From contig NC_039363.1 of assembly GCF_003573695.1 (NCBI RefSeq), forward strand, positions 151,312,826 through 151,376,825: a DNA stretch of 64,000 bases, read 5' to 3'. Below the pieces are notes generated by a model. It saw only the letters and a list, made by a program, of their open reading frames with translations, searched no databases and was not told the origin of the DNA. Origin of the DNA: Papaver somniferum (taxonomy: Eukaryota; Streptophyta; Magnoliopsida; Ranunculales; Papaveraceae). Both the position numbers and the translations under genes were made by a program. Positions 1-11,378 of the stretch are shown piece after piece. The first letter of the stretch is position 1. Every line of letters starts with the position of its first letter.

Positions 1-2525
1 TTTTCGAACCAGGCACAAAGTGCTTGTTCTAACCCATATAATGCCTTTTTGAGCTTAAGGACATCATATGTGAAATCAGGATTTTCAAAACCCTTAGGTT
101 GAGCGACATAGACCTCTTCCTTTAAATTTCCGTTTAAGAACGCGGATTTTATAACCAATTGAAACAGCTTAACCTTAAGAAAACAAGCATGAGCTAATAA
201 CAACCGAATGGACTCGAGGCGTGCCACAAGCAAAGGTTTCGTCAAAGTCGATACCTTCAATCTGTGAATATCCTTGAGCGACAAGTCTAGCTTTATTTCT
301 GACAATTATACCAAATTCATCAGACTTGTTATTGAATATCCATTTGGTACCAACAATATTGATATTGGAGGGACAAGGTACTAGCTCCCATATTCTTTGA
401 AATTTATTTAACTCTTCATGCATTGCATTCACCCAAAATGGATCGCTAAGAGCTTCATCAATATTTATGGGTTCTACTTGTGAAAGATAACAACCAAAAT
501 TACAAATATTTTGAAGTTGTCCTCTTGTTTTAGCAGTAGAATCTCTTCCTCCAATAATACTGTTGGAATCATTATTCCTTTGAACCCAGAGGTGTCGTGG
601 AGGGACACGTTCTTGTTCACAGGAGTAGCATGATCAGTGCTCTTCTCCTCGTCACTAGAAATATCAGGATTAGTAACCGTTGGGACAATTTCAACTGATT
701 CTGGGATTTCTTTGACTTTCTCAATTGTCTCTTTTGGAGGCAATTCAGTAGGAGGATCATCATGATGAAAATTACTTAGATCATCAATGATGTCATTAGC
801 AGATTCCATCATGACCATGGTTTTGAGATTAAAAACTCGAAAAACCACGACTATCAGAAGCATATCCAAGAAAGATACCTTCATCGCTTTTAGTATCAAA
901 TTTCTCTCTTTGTTCTCGATCTTTCAGAATGTAGCACTTACTTCCGAACACTGTGAGATAATGTAAGTTGAGTTTCCCACCGTACCACAACTCATAAGGA
1001 GTGTCTAGGGGTTTCGACCGTAGGTAGACACGGTTGATCAAATAGCATACTGTGAAAACAACTTCTTCCCAAAATCTTAAAGGTAAGTTTTTGTTATGGA
1101 GCATTACCCTGGCCATTTCCTGAATGTTCATATTCTTTCTTTCTGCAACTCCATTACCTTGAGGAGTAATAGGTAGTGAGTATTGTTGAATAATCCCAAG
1201 TTTGTCACAAAATTCAACACCTTAGTGTCTTTGAATTCGGTTCCACAGTAGCTTCTAATTTTCTTTAGTTTGGGACCTTGTTCACTCTGGATTCTGTTAA
1301 CAATAATCTTGAATTCATCAAGGGTTTCATTCTTATGAGCTAAAAATGCCACCCAAGTGAATCTGGTGTAAACATCTACCATAACTAAAGCATACTTCTT
1401 ACCAGCAACTGTAGGTTGTTGAATAGGTCCGAAGAGATCCATATGAATTAAATCAAGTGGAGCTTTAGTGAGAACGTCTCGAGATGATTTATGGTGAACT
1501 TTCATTTGTTTACCCTTTTGACATGCACCAAAGACAATATCAATCTTTGCATTGATTTTGGGAACGCCTCTAACAAGTTCTTTGTTAATGATCTAAGTTA
1601 GAAGGCGATAATTGATGTGACCAAAATGCTTATGCCAAAGATATGTAGATTCCACCTTAGTCAAATTACAACAGTTACTGAACTGAGTATCAAGAAGATA
1701 ACAATTATTTTTACCACGAGTTCCTTGAAAAATTACTTTTCCAGTTTTGTCCACAATGTCACAAACATTCGCATTGAAGACAACTATGTGGCCTTTGTCA
1801 CAAATTTGACTAATAGAAAGGAGGTTTGCAGTCGTACCTTTAACATATACCACATCGTAGATTTCAGGAACGCCGGGAAGTTTGATCGTCCCCTTCTTGT
1901 TTATGTAGCAACAACTCCCATCTCTGAAAGTTATTGGACCTCCTTCAAAGTCGCTTGAATTTACAAACCACGAGAGATCACTAGTCACATGTCGGCTACA
2001 TCCACTGTCAAGAAACCATTGAAAGGGAAATGTTGATATTAGAGCAAAAACTCCCATACTAACACTACTATCCCGTTTAGGATTTCTTGTTAGTTTTGTA
2101 CACCTTTTTAGAGAAGTAAACAGTTGTTCATCTTTCTTATGAAGATTACTCGCAACCTTTAAACTTTTCCGGAAAGATGTACATGTATGTTGAAAGTGAC
2201 TGTGAGAGTCACATAACATACATAGACCAACATATTTAATCTTGTTTGAGTAGTTCTGAGTCCCATCAGGTTTCACAAAGCCTAAACCTCGTTTGTCACC
2301 TGACTTGCGACCATTCTTCAAGGAAGAATTAGAGAAGTTATTCAAAATCATTGAAAGAACTTTGACAGACTTCAAATCCTTATACATTGCAATTTCTACA
2401 CCAAGATCATAATTGATTTGTATTTCTTCATCCAACTTTCTCTGGAGAATAACAAGCTCATCAGAACTTTCTCTAAGATCAGAGTTAAATCCTGGTGAAG
2501 CGTTTATAGAAAATTTACTGTCCAT
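1..2525 (-). pseudogene. Ty1/copia gag-pol polyprotein, decayed, cut by window edge
   Basis: Reading the minus strand downward from the Met codon at 2525, the domains come in copia order. A gag zinc knuckle of the form CX2CX4HX4C lies at about 2180-2225. An aspartic protease motif WFLDSGCSRH lies near 2005. The pre-integrase motif LWHKHFGHINYRLL lies near 1600. The integrase core with HMDLFGP lies near 1440, followed by the integrase tail with NGVAERKN near 1150 in another frame. Reverse transcriptase begins with VGTKWIF and RLVAQGYSQIEGIDFDETFA at 290-400 and continues off the left edge in a shifted frame. The copy is dead: a stop follows the pre-integrase motif near 1594, there is a frameshift near 1215-1235, and the second integrase Asp of the usual RSD.GTEF is Tyr (RSYCGTEF near 1245). 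The RT wording and long LTR suggest the SIRE/Maximus lineage, but that is inferred. RNase H and the 3' LTR lie outside the window. Confidence 0.9.
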
Positions 2526-2577
2526 GGAGTCAGATCGCTACAAACACAGACTTATAAGGTCTTAAATGTGCTTGCAT

Positions 2578-2589
2578 GCTCTGATACCA
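2578..2589 (-). other. Primer binding site, initiator tRNA-Met type
   Basis: On the minus strand the sequence is TGGTATCAGAGC, the standard copia primer site complementary to the 3' end of plant initiator tRNA-Met. It lies two bases inside the LTR boundary at 2592 and upstream of the gag start at 2525, which fixes the element's orientation and shows that the LTR to its right is the 5' LTR. Confidence 0.92.
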
Positions 2590-4904
2590 ATTGAAAAAAC
2601 GGGGGTCTAACAACCACACCAAATATTTCGCTTAGCAATTTGTATGGACAAACTATAATATACTTTCGAGAGAATCAACTAGACAGTCAGACTCAATCTG
2701 AAGAAAAGTATATCCAAGATTTGTATATTTGTTTCACAATGTAATCAAAAAATCAAACAGATCGAAATCCGTGAGCCTGATTATTATGTGAAACAATTTG
2801 AATGGTACCAAAGACCAATGTTCAAGTGTCAATCAATATAATCAACCACCAAAGGTTGGATTCTCTAATTGATTGAACTACACACAACCCGTGATATTTC
2901 TATTATATAACAAAATATAATGCGGAAAAGAAGTAACACAGACACAAGAAATTTGTTAGCGAGGAAACCGGAAATGCAGAAAAACCTCGGGACCTACTAC
3001 AGATTTGAACACCACACTGTATTAAGCCGCTACAGACACTAGCCTACTCCAAGTTAACTTCGGACTGGAATGTGGTTGAGCCCTAACCAATCTCACACTG
3101 ATCAAGGTACAATTGAGTTCCTTACGCCACTTGAACCACGCCGGATTCTGTGCACTTGATTCCCTTAGCTGATCTCACCCACAACTAAGAGTTGCTACGA
3201 CCTAAGGTTGAAGACTTGATAAACAAATTTGTCTCACACATAAAAGTATATTGTATAGATAAATCTATTTCACACAAATATACCTATGAGTTTTGTTCCC
3301 TCTTTTGATAAATCAAGTTGAACATGAACCAATTGATAAACCGGACTTATATTCCCGAAGAACAGCCTAGTACTATTAATCACCTCACAATAATCTTAAT
3401 CGATTAACGAAACAAGATATTGTGGAATCGCAAACGATGAGACGGAGATGTTTGTGACTACTTTTCAATCTTACCTATCCGAGAATAAATATCGAGCAAA
3501 TCTTAAAGAACATAGTACTCAACCACGATAGAAAAAAAACAAGATCAGAACACGCAACTACAGAGAAAATAGTTGGGTCTTGCTTCACAATCCCAACGAA
3601 GTCTTCAAGTCAATAACCTACAGGGTTTTGTGAAAAACCTAAGGTTAAAGGAGATTCGACTCTAGTCGCAACTAATATCACACAGGAGGTGTGGGGATTA
3701 GGTTTCCCAGTTGCTAGAGTTCTCCTTTATATATTCTTTAAATCAGGGTTTGAAATCACTGTTACCTTGGTAACAAAGCATTCAATATTCACCGTTAGAT
3801 GAAAACCTGATTAGATTCAAGCTAATATCTTTCAACCGTTAGATCGAACTTAGCTTGTTATACACAAATGAAATGTACCATCATTTAGATAAAGGTAACT
3901 GTACCTAAATATGTACACTTAGTTGGTTCAAAAATAGTTAACCAATGGTTAGCCATATGAGCACTTTCATATCAACCTTATTCATCTTTATCATAACTAG
4001 TTCAAATGACTCAAATGAAACTAGTTAGAGAGTTGTTCAATTGTTTATATTCTCATAGAAGTATACAAGACACAATTGGAGAAAAATTGATTTTTATTCA
4101 CTCGAATTATTTCATGCATTATAGCCATGGTTTGCAAAATATTGCATTCCTTATTATATAAATGTATTAGTTCATGAACAAACCGATTTTATAATATAAC
4201 CTACTTAAGTATGCAAACGGGTACGCATACCTAAGTAGCCGGACTGAGTTTGTTAATGTTAGAGCACTGCTCGGTCGAACTCGCAAGCGTTGCTATCTCA
4301 AGCTTGTTTGTCAAGTTTAGTTGCCAAAACTATAAGTCTTGATTTTAATCTACTAATAGATAAGTCTCGGACAAGGATAGAAAGTGTAGTTGAGCTATAG
4401 ACTCCACGACGTTCATTATAAAAAGACGAAAAGCTACTCAAGGAACTGGTGGAACTTCATCGACTAAAAGGTATGTGAAAATTTGAACTTATCTATCACT
4501 CAAAAGTCTATTTACTATATCTCCTATCTTGATACAAAAGTCGTATTGCTATATAGACTTCGTTTATACACATTTGCTATTTCGAGCCAAGTTTATCTCG
4601 CTTATCTATTTCTCGAAATATGTGTTGGTAAGCTTTCGTTTTGTCCAAGTTCATCTTTACTAGTGACGAAAGTCATATTAGTTTCAATCACTTGAAAATC
4701 ACTTTGACGAAAAATAGTTTGTGAACAACAACTATATAATGTTCTCTAAAAATGTTTCAATGATTGAAATGAGAGTTTAGAATATGTAACCATATTTGGA
4801 TATTAGCATATAGTGTGTTCGCATATTAGTGTGTAAGTCCAAAAACGGGAACCAAATGTATGCATACTTGTGTGTGTACTAAATGGTTGATGGAGACTGG
4901 GTAA

Positions 4905-5112
4905 GTATGCGTACCCGTACGCATACTGGCGGAAGTTCACGAACGTAAATTTCTGCTAAGTTTGGAAATCAAAATCAACTCAATCTGGTTACCAAAGTAT
5001 GCGTACCCGTACGCATACTAGCGGAAAGTTCATGTCCGTGAATTTCTGCTGAGTTTGAAAACCAAAACAAACTCGAATCTGGTTACTTAAGTATGCATAC
5101 CCGTACGCATAC
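4905..5112 (+). repeat. Quasi-palindrome array in the LTR
   Basis: Three quasi-palindromes at 4905-4926, 4997-5018 and 5091-5112 each have the arm GTATGCGTAC, two C residues, then GTACGCATAC (the third has GTATGCATAC as its first arm). They sit in degenerate 92-94 bp units that also carry the gcggaaagttca and aatttctgctgagttt segments. The array lies roughly 470-680 bp upstream of the LTR TATA box, in the region expected to be U3. Confidence 0.85.
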
Positions 5113-5585
5113 TTAAGTGTGTTACTTTTTAAAATTGGTTTGTTCATGAGCTAAAACATTTATATATTAAGGAATGTAATTTGCAAACCATGGCTATAAT
5201 GTTCATGAATCGATTCGAGTGAATCAAAACCAATTTTACTTCGATTGTGTCTTGTATACTTCTATAAGATCTGAGCAATTGAACAACTCTCTAACTAGTT
5301 CTTTTGAGTCATTTGAACTAGTTATGCTGAAGATAAATATGGTTGATATGAAAGTGCTCATATGGCTAACAATTTGGTTAACTACTGTTGAACCAACTAG
5401 GTGTACACGCTTAGGTACGGTTACACAAACCTAAATGAACGTGCATTTCATCTCTGTATAACAAGCTAAGTTCGATCTAACGGTTGAAAGATATTACCTT
5501 GAATATAGTCAGGTTTTCATCTAACGGTGAATATTGAATGATTTGCTACCAAGGTAGCATTGATTGCAAACCCTGATTTGAAAAC

Positions 5586-5593
5586 TATATAAA
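5586..5593 (+). promoter_or_regulatory. Probable TATA box of the copia LTR
   Basis: TATATAAA is followed by ggagaactctag. The same context (ctatataaggggaactctag near 30688; reverse complement ctcccttatatag near 26857 and ctcctttatatat near 3721) recurs in other copies of the LTR, so the box is a conserved element rather than a chance AT run. It is assigned as the retrotransposon promoter by position and conservation only. Confidence 0.55.
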
Positions 5594-7674
5594 GGAGAAC
5601 TCTAGCAACTGGGAAACCTGATCCACACACCTCTTGTGTGATACTAGTTGTATAAGATAGAGTCGATTCTCCTTTAACCTTAGGTTTCTTCTCAAGACCC
5701 TGTAGGTTAACGACTTGAAGACTTCATTGGGATTGTGAAGCCAGACCCAACTATCTTCTCTGTAGTTGCGTAATCTGATCTTGCTATTTCTATCGTATTG
5801 AGTATAATTGTAAGATTGGCTCGAGATTAATTTATCCGATAGGCAAGATAGAAAAGTAGTCACAAACATCTTCGTCTCATCGTTTGTGATTCCACAATAT
5901 CTAGTTTCTCCATCATACGATCTAGATTATTGTGAGATGATTGATAATTCTAGGCCGTTCTTCGGGAATATAAGTTCGGGTTATCAATTGGTTCCGGTTT
6001 ACCTTGATTTATTAAAATACGGAACAAAACTCATAGGTACATCTGTGGGAGATAGATTTGTCTATACAATATACTTTTCTGTGTAAGACAGATTTGTTTA
6101 TCAAGTCTTCGACTTTAGGTCGTAGCAACTCTTAGTTGTGGGTGAGATCATCTAAGGGAATCAAGTGCGTAGTATCCTGCTGGGATCAGAGACGTAAGAA
6201 GCACAACTGTATCTTGGATTAGTGTGAGATTTATTGGGGTTCAACTACAATCCATACCGAAGTTAGTTTGTAGTAGGATAGTGTCTGTAGCGGCTTAATA
6301 CAGTGTGTGTTCAATATGGACTAGGTCCCGGGGTTTTTCTGCATTTGCGGTTTCCCCGTTAACAAAACTTCTGGTGTCTGTGTTATTTCTTTTCCGCATT
6401 ATATTTTTTTATATAATTGAAATATCACAGGTTATGCGTTGAATCAATCAATTGTGAAATACGACCTTTGGTTGTTGATTGAAATTGATTGATACTTAAA
6501 CATTGGTCTTTGATATCGTTCAAGTTAATTTCTCTTATATTCAATTAGACTCGCAAATTTCCATTTGCTTGAGTAAAGTATTGAATCGAGAAATTGAGAT
6601 ATAACTCTTCATATAGTTTTTATAAGATTGAGTCTGACTGTCTAGTTGATTCTCTTAAAAGTATATTGGAGTTTGTCCATACAGATTGCTAAGTGTGAGA
6701 TATAACTCTTGATATACTTTTTATAAGATTAAGTCTGACTGTCTAGTTGATTCTCTTAAAAGTATTATTGGAGTTTTTCGATACAGATTGCTAAGCGAAA
6801 TATAGGGTGTGGTTGTTAGACCCCCACTTTTTCAGTTACGCCAATATACGTACAGGTACGCATACCATTTACACTTCCAAACTCCAGCAGAAATTCACGG
6901 AACTTGAACTTCTGCCAGTACGCGTACGGGTACGCATACTTAGTTTCCGAACTTCCAACAACCAACCAGTACGCGTACAGGTACGCATACCATGGTTCCC
7001 GGTTTTGGACTTCACACAAATGTGAATACACACTATGTTTATATCCAATCATGGTTACATGTTCTAAACCCCCATTTCAATCATCGAAACATTCTTGGAA
7101 AACGAAAATAGTTGTCTCAAACAAACTATTAGCTTCAGAGCAATTTTCAAGTGATCGAATAATCAATACGAAACATTCCGAGTCTACATCAAATGACTGT
7201 CTCTTACAAATTATGTAAGATGTTACAAGGCGATTTTCACTTAGTCATCTTTTGAATTTCGTCAAGAATAAAAGATGAACTTGTTTAAAGCGAAAGCTTA
7301 CCAACACATATTTCGAGAAATAGATAAGCGAGATAAACTCGGCTCGAAATACCAAATGTGTATAATTGAAGTCTATACAGCAATACGACTTTTTGTCTTA
7401 AATAAGAGATAGAGTAGATATACTTTTGAGTGATAGATGAGTTCAAGTATCCACATAGCTTCTGTTGATGAAGTTTCACAAGTTCCCTTGAGTAGTTCTT
7501 CGTCTTCATTCGATGAACACCGTGAAGTCTAAAGCTCAACTACATTTACTATCCTAATCCGAGACTTAGCTATAAGTAGACTAGAAATCAAGACTTATAG
7601 TTTTTGGCAACTAAACTTGACAAACAAGCTTGAGATAGCAACGCTTGCGAGTTGGACTGAGAAGTGCTCTAACA

Positions 7675-8111
7675 GATAGTTTGCTAGAAATGCAAACTTA
7701 GGTATTTACAGACCAAGGATGTTTGGACATCAAGGAATTTTCAAAACTGAAAATATTCTCAAGATATGCAATGAATGGCAAAATTTTGTTTTCATAATTT
7801 CAATAAATGCTTATCCAGTGTTTCTAAAATCTCTCAATAGAAAATCTCCAATCAGTAAATGCACATTACTAATTTTTGTTCTCTAGAGATATGCATTTAA
7901 TTGCTGGTAATTAAAGCATATAAAACCAAAAACCTTAATTAAAAGATTCTCAATTTATCTTGGCACGGGATCTCCTTAAGTACTAAGGAATATCTTTGAA
8001 AAATAAATGATAAGAGTTATTGTACGTGTTCAAAGTATGTTGACATCTTTTCACTGCAAATCCTTATTTCATATTTACATGGATTTGCATTCTTGGAATC
8101 AGTTATACCAC
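7675..8111. other. Spacer between copia LTR and gypsy LTR
   Basis: This 437-bp AT-rich stretch has no open reading frame or repeat unit that I can recognise. It is bounded by the end of the copia LTR and the start of the tandem-repeat gypsy LTR. Its last bases, gttatacca, also occur just beyond the broken right gypsy LTR (near 22953), which may be chance. Confidence 0.5.
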
Positions 8112-8898
8112 TGTTTATGGGTGAAAACCGTTTCTGCTGATTTTGGTAATTTTGGGTGTGTGGATGAGAAACGAATTTAAATCCTAAACAATGCACTGCA
8201 CGGGAGTACTTTCGATTCGAGAGATCAATCTGTACAATCCTGGCCTAAACCAAGAAATGGCCGTTCCAGGCTTGTTTCGGTCACAAGTGAAGGAGACGGG
8301 TTGGTCTTAGGGAGGAAAGCGAAGAAAGTGTTGGAACTAGAATCATTGATTCTGAAGGTATGGTTGTTTATGACTTGTATCTGAAAAAGAACTGGCTAGC
8401 AGAATGGAAAGCTACCAGGTGATTTCTAGATATTGTGTTGTTGCCGACCAAAACTTGTTCTTTGGTGGAAATAGGTGAAGCATATTTATACAAGTCATAT
8501 TGAAACATACCTTGGTCTCGTAGGAAGTGGAAACGATTGAGTAACGTGTAACCGTCATACATTATGCTTCCATGATGAAGGAAGTGAATTCGTGTAACCG
8601 TCAGACATTATGCTTCCATGATGAAGGAAGTGAATTCGTTTACACCGTTACTTTTCACCACCACTAATTATCCCACTTCATGACACTTTATTGTAACGGG
8701 CGCATTGCACGCCGCACGCTGTAAACCGACAGACCAATACCCTGATGAGCATCCCCAAGTTTGTGATATGTTTGATGTCTCGAGTGTTTTCGTGGAAAAC
8801 ATGTAGCACTTTGCTACGTGTGGCAAGTCAAAGTCAAAGTCAAGGAACTTACCGCAGGAAAATAGCATGTGATGCTATTAGGCTCGTTTTGGCTGGTC

Positions 8899-9540
8899 GC
8901 CTAAAACTTTCCACAGGTTTGTCAGTTCGGTGGCGAACTTCGATGGATGAGATCGCATCTCAAGAAGGAGGGTAGCCGTTGATTATGGCTACCTTGTATT
9001 GGCGCCTGATAATGGCGCAGTGGAGTTTTGGTGTATGCCAGTGGCAACATGGCATGGCTGGCATGGCTCGTGCATGTCAGTGGCACGGTGGTGCAAGTGG
9101 CGCCCGACGTAGCCACGACCACTAGATTTAGGCAGTTGGTCGCCTGAAACTTGCCACAAGTATGTCAGTTCGGTGGCGAACTTCGATGGTCGAGATTGCA
9201 TCTCATGAGGGAGGGTAGTCGTTGATTATGGCTACCTTGTGTTGGCGCCTAATAATGGCGCAGTGGCGTTTTGGTGTGCGCTAGTGGCAATATGGCATGG
9301 CTGGCATGGCTCGTGCATGCCAGTGGCACGGTGGTGCAAGTGGCGCCTGGTGTAGCCATGGCCACTAGATTTAGGCAGCTGGTCGCCTGAAACTTACCAC
9401 AAGTCTGTCAGTCCGGTGGCGAACTTGGATGGCCGATATTGCATCACATGAGGAAGGATGGCCATTGATTATGGCCGCATCTTGTTTGCATAGCGAAGTG
9501 GCGCCTCGCGGAGCCATGGTATAGCGGCATGCCAGTGGCG
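8899..9540. repeat. Tandem repeat, about 243-bp units
   Basis: Units begin at the cgcctRaaactt motif at 8899, 9141 and 9384, giving periods of 242-243 bp and about 2.6 copies. Each carries tgtcagttcggtggcgaact, a gatgaga-cgcatctca segment and the gcatggctggcatggctcgt segment. The right LTR has the matching array at 21456-22060. Short open frames here are repeat translations, not genes. Confidence 0.85.
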
Positions 9541-9733
9541 TAGCCGTGGCAGCTGTTTTGGCATATTGGTGTTAGACCCGAATATGGCTCCGGCAACATT
9601 GGCCTTATTGCCAAGTTAATCTTGAGGCCTTAGGAGACTCACTGGACTCAGTTGGCATGGAAACTTTTAGCTAAATTAGGGTTTGGCGCATCACAACTCT
9701 ATTTAGCACGTGCGACATGACTGCGGCATAGCG

Positions 9734-10147
9734 CCGTGTCCAAAGTTAGATCTTGGCAGCATGGCCAAGGCTAGGATTTGGCGTCATGGCCAAAGTTAGG
9801 GCTTGGAGGCGTGGCCAAGGCTAGGATTTGGCGGCGTGGCCAAAGTTAGGGCTTGGCGGCGTGGCCAAAGTTAGGGCTTTGCGGCGTGGCCAAGGCTAGG
9901 ATTTGGCGTCGTGGCCAAAGTTAGGGCTTGGCGGCGTGGCCAAGGCTAGGATTTGGCGTCGTGGCCAAAGTTAGGGCTTGGTGGCGTGGCCAAGGCTAGG
10001 ATTTGGCTCCGTGGCCAAAGTTAGGGCTTGGCGGTGTGGAGAAGGCTAGGATTTGGCGTCGTGGCCAAAGTTAGGGCTTGGCGGCGTGGCCAAGGCTAGG
10101 ATTTGGCGTCGTGGCCAAAGTTAGGGCTTGGCGGCGTGGCCAAGGCT
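9734..10147. repeat. 25/50-bp minisatellite in gypsy LTR
   Basis: Two alternating 25-bp modules make a roughly 50-bp unit: gtggccaaagttagggcttg followed by gcggc, and gtggccaaggctaggatttg followed by gcgtc. About eight dimers are present with few substitutions, and the homologous array lies at 22282-22730. The low divergence between units points to recent expansion or homogenisation. The two modules resemble each other, so the dimer probably arose by duplication of an older 25-bp repeat. Confidence 0.92.
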
Positions 10148-10479
10148 AAATTGGCTCGTGGCATGTTGTGTACTATGACCAAAATGAGGGTTTCGACTAA
10201 TGCTACTGAAGCAAAAGTCTTGTTTTGATCATGAAATCATAATTGGAGTCCGTTATGGCATTGGCCACGAACAAAAAGTGGATTAGCACGTAGTGGCGTC
10301 ATTTGTGGCACATTGGCATGTTATAACGGAAGAGTGGCATGTTGTCATGTTACTGCGGCAGGGTGGCATGTTGGCATGCCAATGTTGTTGTGGCAGAGTG
10401 CGTTTGGGTTGCCAGTTAATATGGTGGCGCGGTAGGGTGCGTTTGGCCTTTAATGTATAGTGGCGAGTTTAGAGCGGCT

Positions 10480-10760
10480 TGATTGTTCAAGAAAAGGGGT
10501 CAGCCAAACATAAGGCGCGGCTACACCTCTAGTGCTCGTGGCGCATTTTCAGGTGACCTGATTGGTCGGTAGGAAGGAGAGGGTCCGGCCAAGCATGGGC
10601 GTGACCAAACTTCTGGTGTGAGTGTGGCAGCTTTAGAGCAACCTGATTGGTCGATGGGAAGTGGGACCGACAAGTAAGGGCCCAACCACAACTTATGTGC
10701 GCGTGGCTAGTTTGAGGCGACCTGATTGGTCGAGGGAAATAGGGCCGGTTTAGGATGGGG
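10480..10760. repeat. Degenerate minisatellite near end of left gypsy LTR
   Basis: Units of roughly 70-90 bp repeat the pattern of a cctgattggtcg core, a purine run with gggccgg or gggtccggcc, and a gcgtgaccaaacttctggtg-like segment. I see about four diverged units. This part of the LTR lies beyond the truncation point of the right LTR, so it has no partner in the window. Confidence 0.65.
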
Positions 10761-11378
10761 CGCGGCCAATGGCAAGTGGCTCCTGTTGGCCTAAGGCATG
10801 GCCACGCCTCTCTTTGCTGCTGCGGCTCCCTGTTTTCTGATTCTGGGCAAGATTTTGCACCTTCTAATCCATGGCGGATTAATTACCTAGTTTTCCTAGG
10901 CTTACTTTCGACAAGCAAGGTCTGGTATACTGTGCAAGGTGCAAAAGCAATTGATTGAATTCTATGTGTTGATACAGAGTTCTTTAAGTTCATTGCCAGA
11001 GAGCAGCATGCTTTCTGATTGAATATTTTATGCAAAGACCTTATCCTTGATATTTGGAAATTCGTGCTACTCTGCTGCGAGTGAACACAAATTGTCATGC
11101 CATATCAACATTAAGGGTTCAGCTGAGGAACATAGCATAGAAAGCATTCAGAGAAACTTATATTAAGTGAATATAGGCAAGGCGCCGAAATTTACAGAAC
11201 ATCTGGGATGGTTGCTACATGCGCCAGTCTGGATAAATTTCATGTAAGTATATTGAACGACTCAATAAGTATGCCAGTGGAGAGGTTGACACTCATGGCT
11301 CTGTTTCCTTACAGAGTGACGTCACATCAGATGCAAGGTTTTACAGTTTTAACCCTAAGATAAAAACCACCATCAACA

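Larger units (their letters stand above)
4257..6834 (+). mobile_element. Solo LTR, copia family, nested in another LTR
   Basis: This is a complete 2578-bp LTR, TGTTAGAGCACTGCTCGG at 4257 to CCCCCACTTTTTCA at 6834, with no internal region attached. It lies in opposite orientation inside the 2592-7674 LTR of the same family. The flanks are GTTAA (4252-4256) and GTTAC (6835-6839), a 5-bp target duplication with one mismatch. The solo state suggests LTR-LTR recombination after insertion. Its body aligns in reverse complement with the surrounding LTR, including the gaggaaacc and GTACGCATAC segments. Confidence 0.85.
2592..7674 (-). mobile_element. Copia 5' LTR, split by a nested LTR
   Basis: The LTR begins on the plus strand with TGAAAAAACGGGGGTCTAAC at 2592 and ends with GTGCTCTAACA at 7674, so on its own strand it runs TGTTAGAGCAC to TTTTTTCA. 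It is in two parts, 2592-4256 and 6840-7674 (about 2.5 kb together), separated by an opposite-strand LTR of the same family. Its start abuts the tRNA-Met primer site of the copia internal region. A TATA-like box (rc of tttatata, near 3725) matches the position of the one in the nested copy. The outer target duplication cannot be tested because the other end of the element is outside the window. Confidence 0.85.
8112..11378 (-). mobile_element. Left LTR of outer gypsy-like retrotransposon
   Basis: A 3267-bp LTR runs from TGTTTATGGG at 8112 to CATCAACA at 11378, so both termini read TGTT...AACA. The first 2.2 kb matches the right LTR at 21011-22944 closely. Much of it is tandem repeat: about 243-bp units from 8899, a 25/50-bp array at 9734-10147 and roughly 80-bp units near 10480-10760. 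It carries about 340 bp (8209-8549) absent from the right LTR. A purine tract (minus strand GCAGGGGACTTAA, 11379-11391) abuts its end, as expected of a polypurine tract, so this is the 3' LTR of a minus-strand element. A perfect TGACGTCA lies at 11317-11324. No gene is supported within it. Confidence 0.8.

Noticed and set aside
1617..1958. 113-residue plus-strand frame
   Set aside because: It overlaps the antisense of copia gag-pol, where the minus strand has clear domains.
6807..7218. Tyr-Ala-Tyr repeat peptides encoded by overlapping frames
   Set aside because: They arise from the tacgcatac palindromic repeats of the LTR on both strands.
9734..10147. CRISPR-like array or telomere repeat
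   Set aside because: The repeats are contiguous with no unique spacers, lie in a plant LTR, and the ttaggg is part of a 25-bp unit, not a telomeric heptamer.
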